From the NCBI GenBank assembly GCA_033239525.1, contig BSYO01000013.1, positions 11,246,501-11,310,500 on the forward strand: 64,000 nucleotides of DNA, given 5' to 3'. Positions 1-10,189 of this stretch are shown piece by piece. The notes under the pieces were generated by a model. It had not been told where the DNA came from. It saw only the letters and a program-made list of their open reading frames with translations, and made no database searches. The translations under genes and the position numbers were made by a program. The stretch is from Nepenthes gracilis (taxonomy: Eukaryota > Streptophyta > Magnoliopsida > Caryophyllales > Nepenthaceae). Each line of letters begins with the position of its first letter. Position 1 is the stretch's first letter.

Positions 1-480
1 AATGAATCCGGTCAACTAGCATTTCTGTCTCCGTTCTGCTCTCTGAATTCGAGCACTTCACCAGTCAACGGATCTGGTGAACCCGCATTTTCGCTCTGCT
101 CTTCGGATTTGAGCACGTTAGTCAACGAAATCGGTCAACAAAGATTTTCAGCTCCGCACTACTCTTCGGATTCAAGCGCTTTGGTCAATGAATCCAGTCA
201 ACCACCACTTTCGTCTCCGTTTTGTTCTCTGGATTTGAGCACGTTGGTCAACGAATCTAGTCAACGATCCTTTTCAAGCACTTTGGTCAACGGATCCGGT
301 CAACCAGCTTTTTCAACTCTGCACTGCTCTCCGGATTCCAGCGCATTAGTCAAAAAAAGCAGTCAACCATATTTTTGGCTTTGTTTCACTCTTCGGATCA
401 AGCGATGCTGTCAACCAAGCTAGTCAACCATCCATCTGGTTCCATCCTCTCTCCAGAGTCAAGATTTTCGGTCAATGAAT
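1..480 (+). repeat. Degenerate tandem repeat (about 60-bp unit) in the 3' untranslated part of Tat element E
   Basis: The block is built from diverged copies of a unit of about 60 bp. Each copy has a GTCAACGAATCCGGTCAACC-like core followed by a CT-rich stretch and a TTCGGATTTGAGCACG-like stretch. Units start near 11, 64, 134, 184, 246 and 299. It lies just upstream of a polypurine tract and a 3' LTR, which is where Tat/Ogre elements often carry hypervariable tandem repeats. The reading frame through it (109-423) is repeat-encoded Ser/Asn/Gln-rich sequence and I do not consider it a gene. The left end of the element lies outside the window. Confidence 0.75.
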
Positions 481-560
481 CTAGGTCAGACTTAAGGGAA
501 TAACATAACAAGTCTCGTCCCATCATGGACATGCCGGAGACCGAAAATTCAGTTCATCGG

Positions 561-573
561 CATGGAGGGCTGG
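561..573 (+). other. Polypurine tract of Tat element E
   Basis: The sequence CATGGAGGGCTGG lies directly before the TG that opens the LTR at 574. It closely matches the tracts before the 3' LTRs of element A (28821-28832) and its duplicate (56019-56029), which read CATGGGGGCTAG and CATGGGGGTTAG. A polypurine tract primes plus-strand DNA synthesis and marks the left edge of a 3' LTR. Confidence 0.65.
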
Positions 574-699
574 TGATGAGTCTAGAACCATGGGCCCAAT
601 GGGTTAGTCCCCATAGTAGGCCCACAATCCAAAATAGTTTTTTCCAAAGTGAAGAGTCCCACATTACTCCAACAAAATTAGTGCATCTATAAGCCACAC

Positions 700-706
700 T
701 ATAAAT
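700..706 (+). promoter_or_regulatory. TATA-like box in LTR of element E
   Basis: TATAAAT occurs about 127 bp into the LTR, with a second weaker CTATAAG at 687-693. The position fits an LTR promoter, but this is a motif match only. Confidence 0.35.
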
Positions 707-779
707 CTAAACACCCTCAAGATTTGAAAGACAAGTTCTAAAAGTTTCAAAGAGTTCCACAAAGTTTCAAATGGCTCGA

Positions 780-1570
780 CATTCTCAGGAAGGGGGCTTA
801 TCCTCTGTTGAGGAGTTGGCCTTCGCCTGGGAGCAGGAGCTCTTCATCCCAGGAGCCCTACATCCCGGAACCAGGAACCGTCTGTCCCAATAGCTCTCCA
901 TCCCGGAACTAGGAGCCCTCCGTCCCAGAAGCCCTCTGTCCTAGGAGCACTATGTTTCGAAGCCAAGAGCCCTCCGTCTTAGGAGCCATCCGTCCCAGAG
1001 CCAAGAGCCCTCCGTCCTAGGAGCTCTTTGTCCCAAGAGCCCTCCATCCTAAGAGCTCTCCCTCTTAGGAGCCCTTCGTCCTAGGAGCTCTCCATCCAAG
1101 GAGCCCTCTGTCCCAAAAGCCCTCCTTCCTAGGAGCACTCCGTCCCAGAGCCAAGAGCCCTCTATCCTTAGAGCCCTCCATCCCATTAGCCATCCGTCTC
1201 GGAGTCAGGAGCACTCCGTCCTATGAGCCCTCTAGCCCGGAGCCAGGAGCCCTCCGTCCTACGAGCTCTCTGTCCCAGAGCTAGGAGCCCTCCGTCTCTG
1301 GAGCCCTCCATCCCAGAGCTAGGAGCTTTTTGTCCCAGAGCCACGAGCCTTCCATCTCAGAGCCAATAGCATTCCATCCCGGAGCCAAGAGTCTTCAATC
1401 TTAGAAGCCCTCCGTCCCAAAACCATGAGACCTCCATCCTAGAAGCCCTCCGTCTTGGAGTTCGGAGCCCCCCAACCGAAGCAAGGAGCACTCTATCTCG
1501 GAGCCACGAGCCCTCCATCCTAGAGCCATGAGCCCTCCATCTCAGACTTAGGAGTTTGCTGTCCAAGAGT
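780..1570 (+). repeat. Minisatellite of GGAGCCCTCCGTCC-type units
   Basis: The motif AGGAGCCCTCCGTCC(C/T)AGAGCCA recurs with strong variation every 15-30 bp over about 790 bp. Copies are heavily mutated (CCTAGGAGC, CCCAGAGCCAAGAGCC, CATCCCGGAGCC), so the array is old. It lies inside the LTR of element E, just downstream of its TATA-like box. No reading frame in it is credible. Confidence 0.75.
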
Positions 1571-1629
1571 CAACTTTCTGCTCAGGTATCCAAAATGTTA
1601 ACCCACCACCGGTGCAACTTAGTCCTTCT

Positions 1630-2213
1630 TCTCTAAGCTGTCTCTCTACTGGGCACACTTATAAGTCACCCTCCCAGGCACACCTCTGAGCCACCCCACT
1701 ATCGGGCGCACCTTTAAACTGCCTCTCTACCGGGTACACTTCTAAGACGCCCTCCACAGGCACACCTCTAAGCCGTCCCTCTATTGGGCGCACCTCTAAA
1801 TCGTCCCTCTATTGGGCGCACCTCTAAGTCACCCTCCACGGACGCACCTCTAAAGCCGCCCTCCGTCGGGTGCACCTCTAAGCCGCCCTCCGTGGGCGCA
1901 CCTCTAAGCCGCCCTCCGTGGGCGCACCTCTAAGCTGCCCTTCTATTGGGCGCACCTCTAAGCCACCCCTCTGTCCGGCGTATCTTTAAGTTGCCCCTCT
2001 ATCGAGTGCACCTCCAAGTCGTCCGCCATGGGCGCACCTCTAAACTGCCCCTCTATTGGGTACACTTCTAAGACACCATCCGCGGGCGCACATCTAAACT
2101 ATCCATCTATCGGGTGCACCTCTAAGATGCTCTCTGCGGGCGCGCCTCTAAAGCCGCCCTCCGCTGGATGCACTTGTAAATCGCCCCTCTGTCGGGCACA
2201 CCTCTAAACCGCC
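1630..2213 (+). repeat. 26-28-bp minisatellite, left part
   Basis: The unit is roughly GGGCGCACCTCTAAGCCG followed by CCCTCCGT, repeated more than 20 times. It is cut at 2213 by a solo LTR and resumes at 4467. The unit closely resembles one single-copy stretch of the element A LTR (29478-29506, and 56676-56704 in the duplicate), which reads GTGCACCTCTAAGTGTG then CACCCTTTCCGT. The array sits at a similar distance before the LTR end, so it probably expanded in place from that LTR segment. Confidence 0.8.
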
Positions 2214-4466
2214 TGTGAGGTTCCAAATTTAAAATAGAATTAATATGAGACAATCATCATAACAATAAATAATACTAGACTTATTGGATGCCTAAACAAG
2301 GGCATTGGAGGAAATTTGGTGAAAATCTTTGGAATTGTGGTTGAAGTGCCGCCAGCAGGCTGCACGCTCGAGCCCCCGGTCGAGCCGAAAACTAGTAGCT
2401 ACCCCCGCCGCGCGCTCGCGAGCGCTCAGTGGATCTTCCCGAACCATCCGGAAAGCTCCGCTCGCTAGCCGCTTTGAGCGGAATTTTCGAGAACCTTCGA
2501 AAGCCCCCGCTCGCTAGTTCCCGGAAAAAGAACAGAGCCAGCCAGCTTCTTGCTCGCTCGCCGGGCGCCCGAGCAGCCCGACTAGTATAAATACCTGGCC
2601 AGCTTCACGAATCTTCATTTCCCACTTATTTCCCCACTTTTTCCACAGCTTTCTGGCGAGAGAGAGAGAGAGAACGCCAAGCCTAGTTAGAGAAAGAAGG
2701 AAATCAAGGTGTAGAGTCCGAATCCGACCAAAAGCCAGTTACAAAAGTGATAGCACGCGTCGAGGCAAGTGTTTTCATACTCACTATTTGCTCGTTTTCA
2801 ATTTTTATTCGATCTCCGTCTGGTATTATTGTACCGATACCCACCTAAAATGTGGAGAATGTATAACCCGTGAATGATATTACATAAATGTGTGATTATT
2901 TATTCATTTCGTTGGTTAAATCGTTCGATGTGTTATTGCGAAACCCTAACCCTCACCCAAATTCGGGATTCATTGTTTTCCCCTCCGATTTATGATAATT
3001 TGACCTCAAATTATGAATCACCACGTCCCGAATATGTAAACATACCGAGGGGCATCCAATTTCACGAAAAAAATGACACATTCAGTGGGCATCCGAACGC
3101 TCTAAAATGCTATTACTATTCATCCGAGGTACAATGGAAATTTTACATGTTCTTACCCAATTTAATTGTTATTCTAACCGAGCCATATGTGAATGCAAGC
3201 TTGAAAGTATGAAATTAACCATCGATTACATCGATTGATAAGATGCGGGCTCAGGAGGACCCCGATGAGAAATCGCTCATGAACGGTAAGAGATTCCAAA
3301 TCTTTCCTAATTTTTGGTAAACGTAAATGCTTAAATTCCGAAGTGAAATGAAAACCGATAAGTAACGGAGGGGAGTCCAAAATGTGATATGAATGATGGA
3401 ACCTCCCAAATGGTGGGAGATACGATACATGAGATACGGTGGACTTTCCCTGAAATGAACATGGAAATAGAATCATGAAACTAGGACCATGGACTTTTAG
3501 ATGGGTAGTATTCTCTGGCTTGACACGTCTATCACGGTATAAACCTGAAGAATACTTGGGCCACGTATTCTGGTCGCTTGTGTGTAAGCGGGTGGTGTCC
3601 GTGTCATGCCTTAGGATACTATTGTGAAAGAACGAGGGCGCCCTGGTACCAGGGGGAATGAGGCGATTTACGGCACGATGTGCCGACCCCGGATGGGTCG
3701 AAAAAGATAATCCCTCACGGCCTTAGATCATGTGGATATCATGATCCTTTCCTCGTTCTCTCGCATCGTTTGCTAGTACGACCCCATCGCCTTGGTCCGC
3801 AAAGATGCAAGTAACTTGAGAAAGTATATTCAAATGGTAATTAAAAACATGACAAATGACAAATTGGTTCTTCTAAGTATTGCCTCCCTTCACGCCTTTA
3901 CATGGGTTCCCCCACCCCACTATCGTTTTCATTATGATTCTAGCTTTTGATAGTGATGTGTGTTTACACTTGCTGGGCGATAAGCTCACCCTTGCACTCT
4001 CTCTTTTCAGATGAAAATGCCCTGATGTCCGACGAGACTGAGTACGACAAAGAAGCAAGATAGGCGACGTGGATTTTGAAGAAGCCTCGAGGATCTAGCT
4101 TGATTATGTATGGCATGGAAATTTTTGTGGATGAATGGTTTTGATTCTTGTATACTATGGTTGTTATGCTTCCGCAGTTGTGCTTGTGGTTATGCTTGGG
4201 TTCTTATAGTTGGAATCTTTATTTAAACCGGCGTCATACCTAAGTTATGACGTCCGTGCCCTCAGGGGTTTAGTGGATCCGAGATCCTGTGTATGATGTT
4301 GAATGTATTTGTGGATATTGTGCGAGTTTCTTACGGTATTTATATTTTGGTAAACGTTCAAGTTACAAGCGGAACTCGCCCAATTTTCTGTAAATTCATA
4401 ATATTAAATTATAATGATTTATTGACAGAAGGGTTATTTAAAAGAAAAATAACCCGGTCCGTCACA
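2214..4466 (+). mobile_element. Solo LTR, 2.25 kb, with perfect 5-bp target duplication
   Basis: The element begins TGTGAGG and ends CCGTCACA, giving TG...CA termini with a 5-bp perfect inverted repeat TGTGA/TCACA. It is flanked on both sides by CCGCC (2209-2213 and 4467-4471), and the interrupted minisatellite resumes exactly after the second copy. The body has a GC-rich segment (2340-2580), a TATAAATA (2586-2593), a GA tract (2660-2674) and a hairpin near the 3' end (GGGTTATTT...AAATAACCC). No gag or pol is present, so this is a solo LTR left by LTR-LTR recombination. The length and GC-rich promoter region resemble long chromovirus-type (Tekay/Del) LTRs, but the family assignment is a guess. 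Confidence 0.85.
2586..2593 (+). promoter_or_regulatory. TATA box of the solo LTR
   Basis: TATAAATA lies 372 bp into the solo LTR, directly after a GC-rich CGCTCGCCGGGCGCCCGAGC-like segment and before a GA-rich leader. This is the expected order for an LTR promoter, and it could in principle still drive readthrough transcription. Confidence 0.5.
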
Positions 4467-4650
4467 CCGCCCCTCTACTGGGCACACTTCTAGGTCGCTC
4501 TCCGCAGGCGCACCTCTAAGCCGCTCGTCTGTTGGGCGCATTTCTAAGTAGCTTCTCTACTGGGCGCACCTCTAAGGCACCCTTCTACAAGCACTTCTAA
4601 GCCGCCCTCCGCAGGCGCACCTCTAAGCCGCCCATCAGCCAACGCATCCA
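4467..4650 (+). repeat. 26-28-bp minisatellite, right part
   Basis: This continues the 1630-2213 array after the solo LTR, with the same units (GGCGCACCTCTAAGCCGC). It begins with the second CCGCC target-site copy and fades out near 4650, after which the LTR end of element E follows. Confidence 0.8.
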
Positions 4651-4913
4651 AAAACTCTACAGCTATAGGCACATATGCATTCATTACAACCTCTTAGTAT
4701 CTTTCTACTATCTGAAAATGATTTCTGATTTGAATATCAAATGATATATGGTAGGAGTAATTTCCGTCGTCCTCTGACCTTCTATTTGTAATTTGTGGCG
4801 TGCAGGTTTCAGGTTAATAGCGATAGAGACCGGACCCGCTCCAATTCGACCCGGAGTAAAAAAATGGAAGGCTCCCTAATTCGTACCACAATCCGAGAAT
4901 TAAGGGCGCATCA

Positions 4914-5847
4914 ATTTCAATCATTGTTTTCTAGACCCCGATATTCTTTATATTATTTGAATATCCGAATATTTATATTTTCACATTATATTAATCAAAA
5001 TCTCAATTTAATAATTTTTTTTATTGTCATTAGAAAATCAAATTTCGGTGTTTGTATTTTGTTGTCATCGTGTTTCATTGAAAAATCTGGTACAAAAGAG
5101 ATGAGAGACTGAATAAAATTTGTCAAAACGTATAATAATGTTACTTTCTTGAAGACTATATATGCCTCTTATAAGCGAAAATAAGTTTCTATAAATCACC
5201 TTAAAAATATAATAACATACTTATTTGAATATATTTTATGCTAATGAAATCAAAACATTTATGGCAAAACAAGAATACCTAAAATCAGTAAGAATATTAC
5301 GCAACATAATTACAAATAATGTTTTTGTTCATCCTCCCACAAAACTTACGTATATGGCTCTATTCAATGACTAGGAACAAAGAAGATATGATAGGTGGTG
5401 GCATGTTTTATACGGTTGGTTGTGCTGTTTGGTAGTTGTGTTGATTTGTTGGTTGTGCTGGTTGGAATAACTGCAGAAATTATAGAAACCACCAAACATG
5501 TAGCATTGCCATGTGGTGTGGTCCATGGACATATGGAATATGCTGTATCTTTTCAAAAATATTTACCATAATAGAAGAAAGTTTTCGAGAGTAGGAAGAA
5601 AGATAGAGATGAATGAAAGAAACTCCCAAGAGATGGAGAAACTTGGAGGGTGGAATCACTCAATCGTGATTCACCTAATCCGGCTGTTAGCACATTACTG
5701 CAGGAAATAAGTATGGGATCGTTGCCTGAGCTTGGTTCTGAACTTCAGAGAAAAGGGCTACTGTTTTAGCATTCATCCTCTTCAAAAGTTCCCATTATGA
5801 AAAGATGTTTCATAACTTGTTATTTGGTCATAGCGATGAGTTTTTAC
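4914..5847. other. AT-rich spacer without recognisable gene
   Basis: I see no coding, RNA or element signature here. A short G/T-rich patch (5405-5468) repeats GGTTGTGCT-like words. The small open frames (4795-5112, 5371-5556, 5513-5710) have no family resemblance and composition typical of random AT-rich DNA. Confidence 0.5.
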
Positions 5848-6042
5848 AGTACGTTTGATTGTTGGAATAAAATAAGGTGGAAATAAAATAGTTATTTCAG
5901 AAAATAGAAAATGATATGAATAGAGTTGGAATTGTTATTCTTATATTTGATTGTTGGAATAAAATAAGGTGAGAATTAGTATTCTATTGTTTGGTTGTAG
6001 AATAGTATGAGAAATAATGTGAGAATAGTAATAATAATAATG

Positions 6043-6080
<38 letters not shown>

Positions 6081-6592
6081 CATAATAATAATAATAATAT
6101 GTAATAATAATGATAATACCTTATAAATAATAATAATAAATATAATAATAATAATAATCCCACCACTTATATGGGAATTGTTATTTTCACACATGTGAAA
6201 ATAACAATTCCCACATTATTATTATTATTATTATTATTATATTATTATTATTAGGTATTATTATTACATATTATTATTATATTTATTATTATTATTATTT
6301 ATTAGGTATTATTATTATTAGATATTATTATTATTATTTTATTATTATTATTAGATATTATTAATAATATCTAATAATAATAATAATAATAAATATAATA
6401 ATATGTAATAATAATACCTAATAATAATAATAATAATATAAAATAATAATAATAATAAATATGTAGAAATTGTTATTTTCACATGTATGGGAATAACAAT
6501 TCTCATCCTACTGCTAACCAAACGGAAGAATTTCTATTTCCACGGGAATAGAAATTCTTTTCTCCCCCAATTCCTGCAACCAAACATGCACT
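5848..6592. mobile_element. MITE-like palindromic element with TAA/TTA-rich arms
   Basis: The left end AGTACGTTTGATTGTTGG and the reverse complement of the right end, AGTGCATGTTTGGTTGCAGG, form imperfect terminal inverted repeats. The centre (6173-6214) is a near-perfect palindrome: GGGAATTGTTATTTTCACA and its reverse complement around CATG. The arms are long TAA runs on the left and TTA runs on the right, so the whole element can fold into a long hairpin. A word of about 26 bp, TTTGATTGTTGGAATAAAAT and onward, occurs twice at the left (5855 and 5947). There is no coding capacity; the Ile-rich frames at 5976-6194 are translated TTA repeats. I could not find a convincing target duplication, so the superfamily is open. 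Confidence 0.6.
6173..6214. repeat. 42-bp palindrome at the centre of the MITE-like element
   Basis: Each 19-bp arm, GGGAATTGTTATTTTCACA, is followed by CATG and the exact reverse complement. A related copy of the arm recurs at 6468-6503. Such a perfect palindrome can extrude a cruciform or be misread by polymerases. Confidence 0.8.
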
Positions 6593-9500
6593 TATTTTTA
6601 TTATTGTACGTTTAAATTTACCTAATGTGTGATTGTTGTTAAAATCATTCTCTAGGTTTCTTATTTCTAAATAGGTAAAATTAAACTTCAAATTCTTCCT
6701 TGTAAAACAGATACTTGATGTGTCCAAAACAAAACAAATACCCTAAAACCCAATCCAAGATGAACCGGATAGTGCATCTAGATTCCAATAGGAATCCTTG
6801 AGTCCATCCGGGAAAAAGAAAACACCACCAAGGCTAACCGACTCTCGAACAAGTCTGCCCAGTTCATCTGATCCCCCATCAAACCAACCTAACCACAAAC
6901 ATGTATCGACGAACCTAAAAATCGACTTAGCCATTCTAATCCGAACATCAAACGGTGAACCGTGAATTACTGAAGGGTTCCTTGGGATGAACCAAACCTC
7001 CCATAAGTGGAAGGTCTTGCACCCGGTCAACTTGAGCAGTCAAATTCGAGCCACCGAGCAAGTCCATCCTTGGGAGGGGCTGTAAAATTTTTATAAAAGC
7101 TGGCATGGTCAAAGAAAAAAGGAAGAAAAAAAATCTAGTATAAGCATGGTTAAAGAAAAAAAGGAATAAACTTCTATAAAAGTTGGCTCGGCGTAACAAC
7201 AGAGAAGAGTTATGAAGAGAAAACATCTAATATCCTTTCAGAAAAGATGCAAGATTTGGAAGCTTTTCTATTGGATAAAACAGCCAACACATGGCACCCC
7301 GGGCAACCAATTTGTACCTCATCGCCCATTAAGCATAGTTGGCAATTTACCAAAGGGAATCAGGAAGTTGGCATTTGAGTTGCGCCACCTCAAAACCTTA
7401 TTAAAGAGCTCTTTAGCCAACAGTACGAAGGCTTGCTAAATTAACTGAGTAAATACATTTTCTCTGTTTCTCGAGCAACACAAATCTTTTGCGAAACATT
7501 CAATAGATGTTGAACATAAATCTCTGGACAATCTCTCTAAGCATAATACACCATTAAAAGTTCACAAAGCTTGGTTGTTTTTGTTGGTGAAGGAGCTTTG
7601 TTTCCTCTCTCACGTCCTACATTAATTTACAGCATATTTGGTCATTTAATCATTCTTGCTGCATCTAAAATTTGAACATCCTTGTAAGCACAATTCATTT
7701 CCTCAACAAGGACTCATTCCCGTTATGGTCCTATCAATAACTCTCCCACTTTCTAAAACATGCTTGAGGAACCCAGATGGTCCAAACAGTTGTTTTTTCA
7801 ACCTTTTAGGAACTTGATTGTTACAGCTTCGGAGCCCTTCTCTTAGGGCCTCCTTTCACTTTCAGACAAAATCAAGGGATCAGCAAGCATCAGTAGCCCC
7901 ATTACCCGACCAGCATGCACACCTCCCCATTTGTCTTTCAAGCACTTCTATTTCGTTTTTACCTAAATACGTTTTCAGAATATTCTAGCCCTGATCTAAC
8001 TTTAGCATGGAGGGGATATCTCAGTCCCATGAAGGTTTTAGGTTCCCCTTGTGTTGCGCAGGTTTTTATTCTAGGGTATATGGTTTGCCTAGTTGTGGAT
8101 CGATTATCATAGTGGTCCAATAAGAATCTTTAGAATGCAATGCTGGGATTCGACACTCGAATCCACCAAATCTGACAGCAGCAGAAAACCCAAACCCGTC
8201 GTCATCGTTAGCCACCATTTAGTAGGAATAAGAATAAAGAAGATGCAAAACATTTTTTACGTGGAAACCCCTTCTTAACTAAGGGAAGAAACCACGGGAC
8301 ACATAATCCACCAATAGATTCCACTATATAAAATGGTTACACAAACCCAGAGATAGAGTATCTGCAACACACCCAAGAATGATTAAGAAAAATCTCTCCA
8401 GAGTAAATAATGAAACTCTCCTTTTTACTCTCTATTTTTCTCTCTTCTTCCTCTCACTGATGGTACACTCCACTCAAATATTGTACGAGTGTTGGTAAAA
8501 CGACAACATTCATTTCACCCCCCGCACACAGTGGCCGACGCACAGCGCCTCTGGTATTATCTCCCACACCAACACGGCCCTTGGTGCCGAGTACCCCGGC
8601 CCTTTGGTGTTTTCACACACACTTGGTGATTGCTCACACACCTTGCACTTTTGTGCCTCATGGCGCACACCTTGGTGCCAAGCACACACTATATGCCCAG
8701 CATGCATATATATATAGATCTGTCCAAAGATCATCTACCAATAGGCAGGTTGCATATGGACAAATACCTGCCACCAGCTCTATAACCTGTCAACAACTTT
8801 TTCCACCAACTTTACAACCTACCACTTGCACAGACGGCCCATGCACTGACAAGTCTGCTACCTACTCTGCAAAGCCAACTGTCTGCAACGTGCTGCAAGC
8901 TTTCTACGACGTTCTCGACCGTTGTTGCACTCAAGTCCCCAGACCGATTGTACCTTTGACTATCACAGAGTTCTCTGGTATTTCTTGGTCGCAAGGTAAT
9001 GACAACGACCTCGGACATCCCATGTCCTCGATCATCACTATGCATAGCACATGTCTTCAGACTCTACTGTACACTCAGCCACATCCACGAGCGATTCTAT
9101 ATTGGTGTCACCAACCAGTAAATTCTGCGCCTTCCCTTTTGCTCCTTAGGCCTTCCAAGCACCAACAGAATCGCACGCCTATTATGCTCCTTGGCTGATC
9201 AACGCGTTGACTGACCAAATTGCCACACAACAAATTCGTGCACCTTTCTTCAACCGGTGAACTCTATTGACTGGATTCTACTCTCAACCAGTCAACTTTT
9301 CATTGACCGTCTTCTGTTACCTGGTTGCCAGCTCCTGCTCTGGCATTCGCTTTCCGAAAATCCACTCCGGAATCCCTCTATGGAAAATTCTACTCCAAAA
9401 TTGCCACTCTAAAAATTCACTCCGAATTTCCTCCTCAGGTTCTCAGGGCTTTCAGCTGCATAAAGGCTTTGACCCTTTACTGCAGCCAGTCTACATCACA

Positions 9501-9715
9501 CCGCACAAGCCCTGTGCAACATCTAATGACGTCCATTTGTTGAATCCCCCACAAGGGACTGACTAACCCCAACATGCAGCAATACAAGTTGTAAGTCTTC
9601 TGGCTCATAGAATCTTCAGTATACAAGTCGTAGGCATCCCATGGAATTCCTTCGTGTCTATTGGGCTAGACCCCATCCAAAGAAAACAATGTGCCAAGAG
9701 AACAAGAACTTATTA
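6593..9715. other. Unannotated region, probably old retroelement debris
   Basis: No gene is recognised. Part of it (about 8220-8300, ACGTGGAAACCCCTTCTTAA then CTAAGGGAAGAAACCACGGG) resembles the transcribed region of copia-type LTRs read on the minus strand. A short hairpin, GGATTCGACACTCGAATCC, lies at 8149-8167. The longest frame (8581-9198, 205 codons, plus strand) has no recognisable domain, is rich in His/Pro/Thr and Cys, and sits in unusually CA-rich DNA; I do not call it a gene. A minus frame at 6743-7030 is also unrecognised. Confidence 0.4.
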
Positions 9716-10189
9716 TGTTAGATTTAGGTCATTTTTTATGAGTCATGTATCTCATAGACGGATCATTTGGAAGGTCATGTGATCTTTGCATGAGGGTAGT
9801 TCGAGTGATAATATTCACTGAAGGTCACACAATATTGGCGTAGCATTCACTTAAGTAAACAGCTCGCGGGAGATTCCACAGGAAAAACGCAAGCTATCCA
9901 CTCGAGCGATAAAATTGGAAGAATTTTCAATAGGTATCCACAAAATTAGCACTTAAGTGCAAGGATTGAGCGAGAGTACCACGGGATAGCCAGTTAAGTA
10001 ACCATGCAGGATATCAAAGAGACTTTCAAAATTTTAGGGTATCTATAATTATTTTTTTACCCAAAGAGCACTGTGTCAAAAGAAAAAAAAAGAGAAAAGA
10101 GAGAAGAAGAAGATGCTCGACACATTGTTAAAATCCAACTCGAGTTTCGTCCTTCACTAATATCATGATTCTGACACGAACATGTAATT

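Larger units (their letters stand above)
574..4913 (+). mobile_element. 3' LTR of degenerate Tat-type Ty3/gypsy element E, interrupted
   Basis: It starts TGATGAGTCT after a polypurine tract and ends near ...GGCGCATCA. The end region (about 4800-4913) resembles the end of the element A LTR at 29600-29714: both have a GGTTAA...AGAC stretch, a GGAAGGCTCCCTAAT-like stretch (LTR A: GAAGGCTCTCTAAT) and a final GGRCRCAAYA-like end. The opening has repeated GGCCCA-type motifs as in the LTRs of A and C. A TATAAAT lies at 700-706. Between them are two minisatellites (780-1570; 1630-2213 continuing at 4467-4650) and a solo LTR insertion (2214-4466). Without the insertion the LTR is about 2.08 kb. No target duplication can be tested because the 5' end is outside the window. 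The 3' boundary is inferred from the LTR A comparison. Confidence 0.6.

Noticed and set aside
109..423. 104-codon plus frame
   Set aside because: It is a translation of the 60-bp tandem repeat; the Ser/Asn/Gln pattern follows the DNA period.
780..2213. CRISPR-like regular repeats
   Set aside because: The units are contiguous and diverged without unique spacers, and the context is a plant retroelement LTR.
5976..6194. Ile/Leu-rich membrane-protein-like frames
   Set aside because: They are translated TTA/TAT trinucleotide runs of the MITE-like element.
8149..8167. Possible tRNA T-arm
   Set aside because: GGATTCGACACTCGAATCC is a simple hairpin; no acceptor, D or anticodon arms surround it.
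8581..9198. 205-codon plus frame
   Set aside because: No domain, biased CA-rich composition, no promoter or start context, and it lies in probable retroelement debris.
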